Positions 9,063-19,198 of a stretch of DNA of 64,000 nt are shown one piece after another. The first letter of the stretch is position 1. Each line of letters starts with the position of its first letter. The stretch spans positions 47,390-111,389 of the forward strand of contig JAMFRU010000058.1 of assembly GCA_026224875.1 (NCBI GenBank), given 5' to 3'. The stretch is from Acidocella sp. (lineage in GTDB: Bacteria > Pseudomonadota > Alphaproteobacteria > Acetobacterales > Acetobacteraceae). Position numbers and translations under genes: made by a program. The notes under the pieces were generated by a model. That model saw only the letters and a list, made by a program, of their open reading frames with translations, was not told the origin of the DNA and made no database searches.

Positions 9063-9797
9063 TCACCGCCGCTGGTTGTCGAAATAGCTGTTCAGGGTGA
9101 ACCGGTAACGCTCGGGCCGGATATAAAATACGGAATATTCGGCCGGCGTGCCGTCGGAGAAATATGAGGTGCGTTCCATGCGCAGTAGCGCCGCACCTGC
9201 CTGAACATGCAGCTGTGGTGCCAGTTCGGCGTCGGCTGCTTGCGCGCCAAGCGTTACATGAGCGCGTTCGAGGCTGCGGCCGGCGAGTTTGCTGAGGATG
9301 CTGTAGGTCGGGCTGGCCTCGGCTTCGGCGCGGGATATGGTGGCGAGTTCCGCCGGCAGAAAGCTCCGGCCAAGGGCAATCGGCTCCTCCGCGATGAGGT
9401 GCAGCCTTTCGAGGACGAGGCAGGGGGCGTGCTGGTTGAATAAAGCCTGAACGGCGGGCGGGGGTGGTCTCAGCTCGAAGGCCAGAATGCGCATCCTGGC
9501 GTCGAACCCTTGCAGCCGCAGCGATTCATGGAAGCTGCGCAGCGTGTCCAGCTCATGGTGGACCTGGCGCCCGGCGACATAGGTACCCTTGCCCTTGCGC
9601 TGCTCGATCAGCCCGCCGCCCGCCAATTCGTCGAGCGCCAGCCGCACCGTTACCCGGCTGACCGCAAAACGCGCACCGATTTTGGCCTCGGACGGCAGCC
9701 GGCCGGTGGGCTCGAATCGGCCATCCGCGATTTCCTCGCGCAGAACTGCGGCAATCTGGCGGTAAAGCGGTGTGGCATTTTCCCTGATGAGCGGCAT
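9063..9797 (-). CDS. GntR-family transcriptional regulator (HutC/UTRA type)
   Basis: MPLIRENATPLYRQIAAVLREEIADGRFEPTGRLPSEAKIGARFAVSRVTVRLALDELAGGGLIEQRKGKGTYV, followed by a UTRA-like domain. Confidence 0.88.
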   Translation of the reverse strand: MPLIRENATPLYRQIAAVLREEIADGRFEPTGRLPSEAKIGARFAVSRVTVRLALDELAGGGLIEQRKGKGTYVAGRQVHHELDTLRSFHESLRLQGFDARMRILAFELRPPPPAVQALFNQHAPCLVLERLHLIAEEPIALGRSFLPAELATISRAEAEASPTYSILSKLAGRSLERAHVTLGAQAADAELAPQLHVQAGAALLRMERTSYFSDGTPAEYSVFYIRPERYRFTLNSYFDNQRR

Positions 9798-9937
9798 ACG
9801 GCGCAATTTACCCTGGCCTGATCCGGGAGGAGTCCCAGGATGATTATAAGGCAGGCGAGGCGCTTGTCGATGTGGCGCTTGCCAACATGTATTATAATGT
9901 ATTATATTCCCGTCTATACAGATTGAAATACTAGGCA

Positions 9938-10777
9938 ATGCACTTTCACCCTTTGGATACGTCACCCCCCGTACTTTCGGCAGAGCAGCTGGGCTTCGGC
10001 TATCCAGGGGGCGGCGAGGTATTTTCCGGCCTCTCGTTAACGGTGCGGCGGGGTGAGTTTCTGGCGCTGGTAGGGCCTTCCGGCTGCGGCAAGACGACAT
10101 TGCTGAATCTGCTGTCCGGGTTTCTGAAGCCGTCCACCGGAAGCGTCAGGGTTGATGGGGTGGAGGTTTTTCCGGAGCTTCCCGCACTTGGCTACGTGTT
10201 CCAGACGCCCAATCTCTTCCCATGGCTTACGGTGTTGGCCAACGTCCGGTTTGGCCTGCGCATGGCGGGCACCATGCCGGCCTCGCGGCAGCACCAGCGG
10301 GCGATGGAGTATCTGGCGCTCGTCGGCCTGGCGGATGTCGCGGATTTTCTGCCGCACCAGCTTTCCGGCGGGATGCGCCAGCGCGTGGCTTTGGCCCGTG
10401 CGTTGGTGCTGGAGCCGCGGATTTTGCTGATGGACGAGCCTTTCGCGGCACTCGACGCCATATCGCGCCTCAGCATGCAGGAAGAGCTGTTGCGCATCTG
10501 GCGCGCGCTGGGGCAGGCGATTATTTTTATAACGCATGATCTGGATGAGGCTGTGTTTCTGGCCGACCGTGTGCTCGTGCTCGGCGCGGCGCCGCAGGGC
10601 ATATGCGGTGCATTTGATATCGATTTGCCGCGCCCGCGCGACGCGCTCGATACCCGCCGTTCCGAACGGTTCTTGGCATATCGTGCACAGATTTCCGATC
10701 GTATCGCGGCGCTGACGGGCAGCAGCCGTGCGATTTCTTCCCCTCCCGCCAGGATGTTTGCGCATGAGACGATTTAA
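9938..10777 (+). CDS. ABC transporter ATP-binding protein (nitrate/sulfonate/taurine type)
   Basis: Walker [13 protein letters not shown], signature [15 protein letters not shown], Walker [13 protein letters not shown]. Confidence 0.92.
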   Translation: MHFHPLDTSPPVLSAEQLGFGYPGGGEVFSGLSLTVRRGEFLALVGPSGCGKTTLLNLLSGFLKPSTGSVRVDGVEVFPELPALGYVFQTPNLFPWLTVLANVRFGLRMAGTMPASRQHQRAMEYLALVGLADVADFLPHQLSGGMRQRVALARALVLEPRILLMDEPFAALDAISRLSMQEELLRIWRALGQAIIFITHDLDEAVFLADRVLVLGAAPQGICGAFDIDLPRPRDALDTRRSERFLAYRAQISDRIAALTGSSRAISSPPARMFAHETI

Positions 10778-11774
10778 CGTAACGAAACGCGGCCTGATGG
10801 CGGCGGTACTTGCCTTTTGTGCCGTGCTGCCCGTGCGGGCAGCAAATCCACCGTTGCGGATTGGTTATGTGTTTGCGATGGCGAACGCCCCGGTGCTGAT
10901 TGCCAGCCAGGAAGGGTTTTTCAAGGCGCAGGGGCTGCAGGTGCAACTAACACCTTTTGCGGATGGTCCCGCCATTCAGCAGGCTATCGCCGCCGGCCGG
11001 ATTGACGTGGCCTATACCGGCGCGCCGCCTGTGTACCAATGGTACGCGCATGGGCTGGATCTGCGCATACTGGCCATGGTTAATTACGGCCAGGCAGCGC
11101 TGGTGGCCCGCAGTGATGGGCCGATTCACACACTTGGTGATTTGCGGGGGCGCCGCATCGCGGATACCAGCCGGGGCAGCGGCATGGATGTGCTGCTGCG
11201 CGGCTTTGTGTTGCAGGACACAGCGAAACTCGACCCGGAGAAGGATGTATCGCTTGTGCAGATGCCGGTCGGCAACATGAATACGGCACTTGCCGCCGGC
11301 GTGGTCGATGCTGCCTTCGAATGGGAGCCGTTCGTGAGCCAGGAGGCACTTCGCGGATCAGGCCGGGTGGTCTTCAACGTCAACCAGGCACTGCCGTTTT
11401 ATCCTTGGTACGTTATTGCCAGCACTACGGCGGTGATCAATCAGCGGCCGGACGATCTCATAAAATTGTTGCGGGCGAACCATGCGGCGATTGCGTTTCT
11501 CAACGATCATGTCGCGCAGTCTGACGAAATCATCGCGACGGCATTCAAGCTGCAACCGGAGAAATCTCCTGGTGGCACGGTGGTGACACCGGTGCAGATT
11601 GTTACTGCCGCACGCAGCCGGTTGGGATGGTCGGACAAGTTGGCGGCGCCCGATATCGCCTTCATCCAGCGGCTGATGAATTACTCCTTCCAGATGGGGC
11701 TGCTGCCGCGGCCTCTGAAAGCCAATGATGTCATCGACACCAGTCTTTTCGCGCGCGCTGTCACGCAGCACTAA
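10764..11774 (+). CDS. ABC transporter substrate-binding protein (aliphatic sulfonate/nitrate-like)
   Basis: Signal peptide [26 protein letters not shown], then RIGYVFAMANAPVLIASQEGFFKAQGLQVQL. Confidence 0.87.
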   Translation: MRRFNVTKRGLMAAVLAFCAVLPVRAANPPLRIGYVFAMANAPVLIASQEGFFKAQGLQVQLTPFADGPAIQQAIAAGRIDVAYTGAPPVYQWYAHGLDLRILAMVNYGQAALVARSDGPIHTLGDLRGRRIADTSRGSGMDVLLRGFVLQDTAKLDPEKDVSLVQMPVGNMNTALAAGVVDAAFEWEPFVSQEALRGSGRVVFNVNQALPFYPWYVIASTTAVINQRPDDLIKLLRANHAAIAFLNDHVAQSDEIIATAFKLQPEKSPGGTVVTPVQIVTAARSRLGWSDKLAAPDIAFIQRLMNYSFQMGLLPRPLKANDVIDTSLFARAVTQH

Positions 11775-11787
11775 TGCGGGTGCCGGC

Positions 11788-12540
11788 GTGAGATTCCCCC
11801 GGCCGTCCTGGCGTTGGGCCTCTTTGCCGGCGCTGCTGCTGGTTTGGATTGCCGCGGCCTCGAGCGTGCCCGCCTATGTGTTGCCGCAGCCATGGGATGT
11901 GGCGGCGGAAGGGTGGCGTGGAATCCAGGATGGCTCGCTGTTTCACCAGCTTGCCGCCAGCCTGTTGCGGGAGGCCGGCGGGTTCGGTGCTGCCACGGTG
12001 GTTGCTTTCGCGCTGGGAATTTCCGGTGCGGTCTCGCGTGGGTTCCGCGAATTCATGGCGCCGCTCAACAGCCTGTTCATGTCCATTCCGCCGATCGCCT
12101 GGGCGCCGCTCTCGATGATTTTCTTTGGCATTGGCTATCTCTCGATTGTCGTGGTCATTTTTGTCGCGGCACTGTTCCCGATGGTGCTGGCGCTGCAGGA
12201 AGGGTTGCTGACGATCCAGGAGGGCAATCTGCGCGCCGCGCGCACATTGGGCGCGAACCGGTTCCAGCTCATCTGCTATGTTTACCTGCCGGCCTCGCAA
12301 CCTTTCATCATCGCGGCGCTGCGGATTGGCTTCTCCCAGGCCTGGCGGGCTCTGGTTGCAGCGGAAATGATCGGCGCCTCGCAGGGCATCGGCTGGATGG
12401 TGGCGATGGGCGGGCAAACCGGGAATTCAAGCGAGGTCATTCTCGGGATTTCGCTCATTGGACTTATGGCATGGCTCATGGAGAGCCTTGTTTTTCGCCG
12501 CATCGAGCGCCGCTATGAGGGCTGGCGCGCACAATCGTGA
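11788..12540 (+). CDS. ABC transporter permease (SsuC/TauC-like)
   Basis: AARTLGANRFQLICYVYLPASQPFIIAALRIGFSQAWRALVAAEM (EAA-like loop); GTG start at 11788 likely, ORF opens at 11725. Confidence 0.86.
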   Translation: MRFPRPSWRWASLPALLLVWIAAASSVPAYVLPQPWDVAAEGWRGIQDGSLFHQLAASLLREAGGFGAATVVAFALGISGAVSRGFREFMAPLNSLFMSIPPIAWAPLSMIFFGIGYLSIVVVIFVAALFPMVLALQEGLLTIQEGNLRAARTLGANRFQLICYVYLPASQPFIIAALRIGFSQAWRALVAAEMIGASQGIGWMVAMGGQTGNSSEVILGISLIGLMAWLMESLVFRRIERRYEGWRAQS

Positions 12541-12550
12541 GGATCAGATC

Positions 12551-14920
12551 ATGGATAGCATAATACGCAACGAAAAAAGTACTGGTGTTATCGCTCCTGT
12601 GGGGTTGCACGACCATATCAAATCACTGCCGTTCCTCGGGCGCCTCGCGCTGGACCGCAAACAACTGGTGGCCGGCGAATGGACCGAGCTGACACTGACC
12701 TATGTGATCGGCGGGGTTGGCCTGGCGGACGGCGCCTGGCTCAAACTTGCCTTCAGATTCTATTCCGATTGGGCGCTGTTTCAGACCTCCGATCCGCGTG
12801 GGGCTAATTATGTTTCGGCGGAATATCACGCCGCGCCGCTGCTGCCCGGGCAGAGTCCATCGACCGTGCAGGCGCTGAAAGTCCGGTTTGACCAAAAGGG
12901 TCATGAGAGGCCATTTCAGAAGGCCGTGATCATTGATATCGTCGATGGATATCTGAACCCCGGGGACCGTATTGTCATCCGTCTCGGTGACCGGCGGCAG
13001 GGCGGAGCGGGCACGCGGGTGCAAAGTTTCGCGGAACAGAATTTCCGCTTCCGCATGTTCGTCGATCCGCTCGGTAGTTCCAAATTCGCGGAGGTTCCGG
13101 GCGATTGCGTGGTGCAGATTGTGCCGGGCGCGCCGGCTGTTTTGCAGCTCATAGCACCTCGCCTTGCAGCACCGGGGCAGAAGTTTGATGCGCGTGTTCG
13201 CATAGATGATATCTGGGGCAATACCTGCCGGGATCTGGCTTTGACGGGACGGCTGACGATTACCGGCCCAGGCGGCGACACGCAGGTTGTGGCGCTCGAT
13301 TTTCCGGGGCAAGGCTGGGCGGTTGCGCTGCTGCGGGATGTAGCGCTGGCGGGGCAGGGGGAATACCGGCTGCTGGCCGAGATCGATAGCCTGTCCGTGC
13401 CGCCGGTCACGGCCTATGTGCAGATTGAGCCGGCGGCGAACGGGTTACGGACATTCTATGCCGATCTGCATGTGCATTCGGAAGACACTGTGGGAACCAA
13501 CGACACGCCTTATAATTTAACCTATGGCCGTGATGTCGCCGGGCTCGATGTGCTGGGATATACCGTTAATGATTTCAATATTACTGAATCGAAATGGATT
13601 AAGTCGGTCGAGCTGATTTCGGCGCTGAATGAGCCCGGCCGGTTTGTGTGTTATCCGGGAACCGAATGGTGTGGCAATTCCGCTGCCGGCGGCGACCGCA
13701 ATGTGGTGTTTCTGCGCGATGGCACACCGCGGTTTCCGTTCGATGCGCAGGGTAATTCATTGCGCTCTTTCGAATGGAACGAATTCACCGCTGGCACGTT
13801 AAAGCCGGGGCTGTGGCCCGTCAATGAGCTGTGGGCAGCCTATGCGGATGACCCGGAAGGCCATCTGATGATCCCGCATGTTGGAGGCCGCCGCTGCATC
13901 TTTGATTGGCACCATCCCGAACTGGAACGGCTGACGGAGATTACCTCGGCCTGGGGGCAGTTCCACTGGAGTTATGTGAATGCGCTGAGTAGGGGGTACC
14001 GCGTTGGGGCTTCGGCGGCGAGCGATGAGCACCAGGGCCGGCCGGGCGGCGGTGCGCCGGCTACTGCCGTATTTGGGTCACGTGGCGGACTTACCGGCGT
14101 TCTCGCTGAAACATTGGACCGTGCTGCCATTGGCCGTGCCCTGCGCGCGCGGCGTACGTTTGCAACCACGGGTGAGCGCAGTTTCGCAAGCTTGCGCCAA
14201 GGCGATGTTTGGATGGGCGAAGAGGCGCAGGCGGATCCGGATTTGCCGCTGGCCTATCGGCTGCTTGGCGATGAAGGCTGGGAGGAGATCAGCCTCTACG
14301 ATGCCGATCGCTGCATCTGGTCGCGCAATCTGCATCATGAGGCCGGCGTTTCGGCGCAACGCATTCGCATTCGTTTCGGTGGCGCCAGGATCAAGGACCG
14401 CTACCGGGCCGCGGTCTGGAGCGGCGAAATCTGCATGAAGGGTGCTACGATTCTCGATGTGCAGGGCGTTGGTTTCGACCATCCCGAGCAGAATTTCTGG
14501 CGCGACGGCGCAACCATTGTACGCTTCGTCACGCAGACGCATGGTGATACGGATGCGGTCGAACTGGTGTTGTCCAGCCTGGAAGGATGCCGGATTGAGA
14601 TTCGCGCCGACATAGCAGGATACGCGAAGGTCGGGGATCCGCTGCATCCGCCGCCGCATGTACACGCGCCGTCTGTCGCTTTCGCACTATCGGGTACGGA
14701 GCTTATCGAGCAGGGCGGCGCCATGCTCGATATTCCCGGCGCGGAACTGAAGCTTTCTATCGACCGCCTTACCGACGCAGCTTTGCCCAGGGATGTGGCG
14801 GGTGAGATCGATTTTCGGACTCTGGCGTTGGATGTACAACGGGAGTACGCGCTATTTATAACGGCACGGCAGCGCAATCAATCGCGGGTTTGGACCTCTC
14901 CGTTATTCCTGCGCTGCTGA
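12551..14920 (+). CDS. DUF3604-like protein (predicted metal-dependent, PHP-like)
   Basis: FYADLHVHSEDTVGTNDTPYNLTYGRDVAGLDVLGYTVNDFNI resembles DUF3604 YFGDLHxHS... proteins; about 789 aa. Confidence 0.72.
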   Translation: MDSIIRNEKSTGVIAPVGLHDHIKSLPFLGRLALDRKQLVAGEWTELTLTYVIGGVGLADGAWLKLAFRFYSDWALFQTSDPRGANYVSAEYHAAPLLPGQSPSTVQALKVRFDQKGHERPFQKAVIIDIVDGYLNPGDRIVIRLGDRRQGGAGTRVQSFAEQNFRFRMFVDPLGSSKFAEVPGDCVVQIVPGAPAVLQLIAPRLAAPGQKFDARVRIDDIWGNTCRDLALTGRLTITGPGGDTQVVALDFPGQGWAVALLRDVALAGQGEYRLLAEIDSLSVPPVTAYVQIEPAANGLRTFYADLHVHSEDTVGTNDTPYNLTYGRDVAGLDVLGYTVNDFNITESKWIKSVELISALNEPGRFVCYPGTEWCGNSAAGGDRNVVFLRDGTPRFPFDAQGNSLRSFEWNEFTAGTLKPGLWPVNELWAAYADDPEGHLMIPHVGGRRCIFDWHHPELERLTEITSAWGQFHWSYVNALSRGYRVGASAASDEHQGRPGGGAPATAVFGSRGGLTGVLAETLDRAAIGRALRARRTFATTGERSFASLRQGDVWMGEEAQADPDLPLAYRLLGDEGWEEISLYDADRCIWSRNLHHEAGVSAQRIRIRFGGARIKDRYRAAVWSGEICMKGATILDVQGVGFDHPEQNFWRDGATIVRFVTQTHGDTDAVELVLSSLEGCRIEIRADIAGYAKVGDPLHPPPHVHAPSVAFALSGTELIEQGGAMLDIPGAELKLSIDRLTDAALPRDVAGEIDFRTLALDVQREYALFITARQRNQSRVWTSPLFLRC

Positions 14921-14981
14921 GTGGGTGCCGGTGAGGGGCGCGTGCCCGGAATGATTTTGGACAAACTCCTGACCTGTCTCC

Positions 14982-16073
14982 TTACGCGGCGATGCTGGAG
15001 GTAGGACGGCTCGCGACAGCCTCGCGTACCAGGGGGATCAGCTCTTCGCCATATTGGATGGCATCCTCCAACGGGTCGAAACCGCGGATGAGGAAGGTGG
15101 TGACGCCGAGGTCGTAATAATCGAGCAGTGCTTCGGCCACCTGCGCGCCGGTGCCGACCAGCCCGGTGCTGTTGCCTTGCGCCCCGGTGATGCGGGCAAA
15201 GCCGGTCCACAGGCGCTTGTCCAGCCGGTCACCCTGGCCGGCGGCGTGCAACAGCCTGGCCGCGCCCTCGCTGCCTGGTGCGCCGGCAAAATCGCTTAGG
15301 CCGAGCTTGGCACGCTCCGCTCTGGTTCGTTCTAGAATGGCGTCAGCACGGGCCCAGGCTGCATCTTCAGTGCGGGCCAGAATCGGGCGTAACGACAGGC
15401 TGAACGCGATGGTGCGGCCATGCCGCGCCGCTGCGGCACGTACGCGGGTGACCTGCTCGCGTACCTGTTCAAGTGTTTCGCCGAACAAAGCGTAGATATC
15501 GGCATATTTGCCGGCGGCCTCGATAGCCGCGGGAGATGAGCCGCCGAAAAAGATGGGGATATGCGGCTTCTGCACCGGCTTTTCAGAAATGAAGCCGCCT
15601 TTGAAACGGTAGTATTTTCCTTCATGGTCGAACGGCGCCTCCGCGGTCCAGAGCCGGCGCAGCAGGCTGACATATTCATCCGTTCGGGCGTAGCGCTCGT
15701 CCTTGTTCAGGAAATCGCCGTCGCGCTGCTGTTCGGTATCGTCCGCACCAGAAATGACATGCACTGAGGCACGGCCGCGCGAAAGATTGTCGATGGTGGC
15801 CAGGGTGCGGGCGGCAAGAGTGGGGGCGACGAAGCCGGGGCGGTGCGCCAGCATGATACCGAGTTTTTCCGTTACGGCGGCAACATATGTGCCGAGATGC
15901 AGACCGTCCGGCTGGGTGGAGCCATAGCCGATCAGCACACGATCAAATCCCGCGGCCTCATGCGCCTGGGCGAAGCGTTTCAGATAGTCGACATCGAATA
16001 ATCCGGTCTCGGCGCGGAAGGCGATGTTTGCCGGATTGCGATGGGCGACGAGCCCCGTGAACGATATTGTCAT
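14982..16073 (-). CDS. LLM-class flavin-dependent monooxygenase (alkanesulfonate monooxygenase-like)
   Basis: RPGFVAPTLAARTLATIDNLSRGRASVHVISG, KDERYARTDEYV, WTAEAPFDHEGKYYRF; SsuD-like. Confidence 0.86.
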   Translation of the reverse strand: MTISFTGLVAHRNPANIAFRAETGLFDVDYLKRFAQAHEAAGFDRVLIGYGSTQPDGLHLGTYVAAVTEKLGIMLAHRPGFVAPTLAARTLATIDNLSRGRASVHVISGADDTEQQRDGDFLNKDERYARTDEYVSLLRRLWTAEAPFDHEGKYYRFKGGFISEKPVQKPHIPIFFGGSSPAAIEAAGKYADIYALFGETLEQVREQVTRVRAAAARHGRTIAFSLSLRPILARTEDAAWARADAILERTRAERAKLGLSDFAGAPGSEGAARLLHAAGQGDRLDKRLWTGFARITGAQGNSTGLVGTGAQVAEALLDYYDLGVTTFLIRGFDPLEDAIQYGEELIPLVREAVASRPTSSIAA

Positions 16074-16189
16074 GACTGACGTCTCCGTGGGAATTTGAAG
16101 TTTGGTTTTGGCCTTGGGGCCAGTGCAAAGCAAATGAGTTATTCTTATGGGTTGATGAGTATCACAGAAGAGTTGTAAAATATTCCCGT

Positions 16190-16427
16190 ACGCCAATGGC
16201 GCGAGGAAACTTGTACGCAGGGCGTTGAAGCCCGGCGTGGCGTGGCGTGGCGGTGGGCGCTGGGTACGCGCAGGCCGAGGGTGATGTTTTACCGCACCGC
16301 TTCCAGGGCAGCAGGCGCGGGGTGAGATTGCGCAGCACGATATTGGCGCCGAATTGCCGCGTCAGGCCACGTACCTCCACCGCATATTCGTTGCGTGTTG
16401 TTGTGCGGTTTCGATCTCTGCCAGCAT
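16190..16427 (-). pseudogene. Remnant of an SsuB-like ABC ATPase lacking Walker A
   Basis: Minus-strand AVEVRGLTRQFGANIVLRNL fused directly to (P)RLLPWK.. and then, in another frame, NITLGLRVPSA; ATG at 16427 lies 9 bp after the permease stop. Confidence 0.7.
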
Positions 16428-16435
16428 GTTTATAT

Positions 16436-17260
16436 CTAAAACCCTTTTTCCGGGATGATGGAGGGGCGCCAGGAGAGAAGGTGCCGCTCCAGCGCGCGTA
16501 CCGCCTGGTCCGTGGCCAGGCCAAGAAAAGCATAGATGAGAAGCCCGTCGAAGATGATATCAGTGCGGAGAAAATCACGTGCATTCATGACCAGATAGCC
16601 GATGCCGGCGGAGGCGTTGACTTGCTCGGCGACGACCAGGCTGATCCAGGATATGCCGAAGGCCTGGCGCAGTCCGGTGAGGAAGCCAGGCAATGCGGCG
16701 GGGAGGATGACGTGCCAAATCGTTTCGACCTGCGAGAGGCCGAGGATGGAGGCGGATTCCAGTAATTTACGGTCGGCCCCACGCACGGCGGAAAACAGGT
16801 TCAGATAGATGGGAAAGACGCTGCCCAGCGCGATGAGGATGATCTTTGGCGTCTCGCCGATGCCGAACCATAATATCATCAGCGGGATTAGGGCGAGATG
16901 CGGCAGGGTGCGGGCCATCTGCACTGTGGCGTCTATGGCATCTTCGCCGGCGCGTGAGAGGCTGGCGGCGAGGCCCAGTATGGTGCCCGCGGCAACGCCG
17001 CAGCTCAACCCCAAGACCACGCGCTGCAGCGAGATGAGCAGGTTCGGCCATAACTGTCCGGTAATGGTCAACTGCCAGAAACTCTGTACCACTGCGAGCG
17101 GCGTTGGCATGATATGCGCATCGACATAGCCGTAAGCGGTAAGCCAGTACCATATGACAACGATACTGAGAGGTACCGCGATACGGCGTAGTAGCGTGGC
17201 GGGAATAAAGCGGCCCAGCCGCAGGGTGAAGGGAGTGCCTGCGGATAATGTGACGGACAT
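16436..17260 (-). CDS. ABC transporter permease (SsuC/TauC-like)
   Basis: 274 aa, hydrophobic; LESASILGLSQVETIWHVILPAALPGFLTGLRQAFGISWISLVVAE. Confidence 0.87.
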   Translation of the reverse strand: MSVTLSAGTPFTLRLGRFIPATLLRRIAVPLSIVVIWYWLTAYGYVDAHIMPTPLAVVQSFWQLTITGQLWPNLLISLQRVVLGLSCGVAAGTILGLAASLSRAGEDAIDATVQMARTLPHLALIPLMILWFGIGETPKIILIALGSVFPIYLNLFSAVRGADRKLLESASILGLSQVETIWHVILPAALPGFLTGLRQAFGISWISLVVAEQVNASAGIGYLVMNARDFLRTDIIFDGLLIYAFLGLATDQAVRALERHLLSWRPSIIPEKGF

Positions 17261-17267
17261 TTAGACC

Positions 17268-18212
17268 TCAGATCAGAGTAGTATCGAAATAAGGCCGCAC
17301 ATTGGTGCCGCTTGGCAGCAGCCCGGCTTTGGCAAACGTGTCTGCCACAGCCTGGGCGGATGCGATGGCGGCATCATTCACCGGCACGACCTGGTCCGGC
17401 TGGCTCTGGTGCTCCAGCTCGGCCTTCACATATTCCGGTTTTACCTGGATTACGCCTTCAAGAGCCGTCTCCCATTGCGGCTTATGCGCTTCCAGCCAGT
17501 CATAAGTCCGGCCCACCCGCGCTACGTAATCTTTCACCACCGGCCGCAGCGCAGGGTCGGCTAGTGCCGCCGGGGATGCGCCAAGCAGATAATTGCCGGA
17601 TAAGATGCCCTGGGCCGTACGCAGCACACGGGCATTATTGGCGGCCTTGGCTTCCTCGATGGCATAGCCATAGATCGCCCAGGCATCGAGCTGGCCGGCG
17701 GAGAAAGCTGCGGCGCCATCGGTGGGGTTAAGGCTGATGGGCTGGATGTCGGAAAACGTGAGCCCGGCCTGCCAGAGCATGCGCAACAGGTAATAATGTG
17801 AGGTGGTGGCGCGTACATAGCCGACACGCTTGCCTTTTAGCCCGGCAATATCCGTTATGGTTGAGGTTTTTGGCACGAGCACCACTTGGTCGTTTACATC
17901 GCCCTTCAGTACCGCCACGGCCCGCACCTGTGCGCCAGAAGCCGCGGCGAAAGCCTGCGGGATTTCGCTCCAGCTGCCGTAGTCCAGCGCGCCGCCGTTC
18001 ATGGCCTCGATGATCAGCTGGCCAGAGGTGAACTCGAAATATTTTACCTGGTATGGTGTTGCCGATTCGCCAGCCAGTGGCAGTAGGGTTTCGTCTTGGC
18101 CACGGTATGTACCAACACGTAACGTTACATTTCCGGCACGAGCAATGTAGGGGGCAGCCAGTGTGGCGGCACCTAAAGCAAGGATGGTGCGGCGGGTGAG
18201 CGTCTTGCTCAT
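17268..18212 (-). CDS. ABC transporter substrate-binding protein (sulfonate-like)
   Basis: Tat-like N-terminus MSKTLTRRTILALGAATLAAPYIARA; NMT1/SsuA-like fold residues (LKGKRVGYVRATTSHYYLLRML). Confidence 0.87.
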   Translation of the reverse strand: MSKTLTRRTILALGAATLAAPYIARAGNVTLRVGTYRGQDETLLPLAGESATPYQVKYFEFTSGQLIIEAMNGGALDYGSWSEIPQAFAAASGAQVRAVAVLKGDVNDQVVLVPKTSTITDIAGLKGKRVGYVRATTSHYYLLRMLWQAGLTFSDIQPISLNPTDGAAAFSAGQLDAWAIYGYAIEEAKAANNARVLRTAQGILSGNYLLGASPAALADPALRPVVKDYVARVGRTYDWLEAHKPQWETALEGVIQVKPEYVKAELEHQSQPDQVVPVNDAAIASAQAVADTFAKAGLLPSGTNVRPYFDTTLI

Positions 18213-18225
18213 GGTGGTCCCCAAT

Positions 18226-19185
18226 TCAATAGCCCCTGGCGGGCGGCACGATGTTGAGCAGGACTTCGCCGGCCAGGTACCGGCGCAGGTTCTCGCACAG
18301 CAGTTCGCCTTGCGCCGCGCGGTTGCTGCCGCTCCAGGAAATATGCGGTGAGAGGCGCACATTTGGATGGGTGTACAACGCATGGCCAGGCGGCAAAGGT
18401 TCCGGCTCCGTTACATCAAGCGTGGCGCTGCCGACCTGGCCCGAGGCGAGGGCGGCGAGCAGCGCGTCATGGTCGAGTATGCGGCCGCGGGCGATGTTGA
18501 CCAGATGCACGCCAGGTTTTACGCGGGCGAAGGCGGCAGGGCCGATTAGCCCCGATGTTGCGGCGGTGAGCGGCAAAGCGATGACCAGATGATCGGCGCT
18601 GGTCAGCACCGCATCCAGCCCGGCAAAGCGCACGCCGGGCGGCGGTGTACCGCCGGAGCGGTTGAAGGCCAGTATGTCCATGCCAAAGGGCAAGGCACGG
18701 GCTGCAATCTCCTGGCCGATGCTGCCAAAACCGAGGAGGCCCAGGGTTTTGCCTTTGAGCGTGCCGAGGCTGGGTTTGGGCAACCAGGCCTCAGCGCTGT
18801 TTATCCAGATATCCGGCAGGCGTTTCGCCTGTGCGAGCAGTGCGGCCAGCGTGAATTCGGCGATGGCCACGCTGTTGCTGCCACGCCCGCAGGTGACAAG
18901 TGGCACATCGAATACCCAGGGTGGAAATTCATCCACCCCGGTGGAGACGGTGTGCAGCCAGCGCAGCCTTCCAGGCCAGCCCGGTGGCTTCTGATCCGGC
19001 ACCACAACGTTGCCGCCCCGCGGCGGTACGGCAAAAAGAATCTCCGCTTGCTCCGGAACCTCCCATGCCGTGGCGGGGGGCAGCGCCTGGAGTGCCACCC
19101 CGCCGGGCAGGCCCGTCAGGAGTGACAGGAAGGGCTCCGGCAGCTGATGCGCGATGAGCAAGGGTGTAGTGAGCACTGAGGACAT
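18226..19185 (-). CDS. D-2-hydroxyacid dehydrogenase (NAD-dependent)
   Basis: LGLLGFGSIGQEIAARALPFGM Rossmann motif; VNIARGRILDHDALLAAL; DVTEPEPLPPGHALYTHPNVRLSPHIS. Confidence 0.9.
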   Translation of the reverse strand: MSSVLTTPLLIAHQLPEPFLSLLTGLPGGVALQALPPATAWEVPEQAEILFAVPPRGGNVVVPDQKPPGWPGRLRWLHTVSTGVDEFPPWVFDVPLVTCGRGSNSVAIAEFTLAALLAQAKRLPDIWINSAEAWLPKPSLGTLKGKTLGLLGFGSIGQEIAARALPFGMDILAFNRSGGTPPPGVRFAGLDAVLTSADHLVIALPLTAATSGLIGPAAFARVKPGVHLVNIARGRILDHDALLAALASGQVGSATLDVTEPEPLPPGHALYTHPNVRLSPHISWSGSNRAAQGELLCENLRRYLAGEVLLNIVPPARGY

Positions 19186-19198
19186 GATTCCCTCCATG

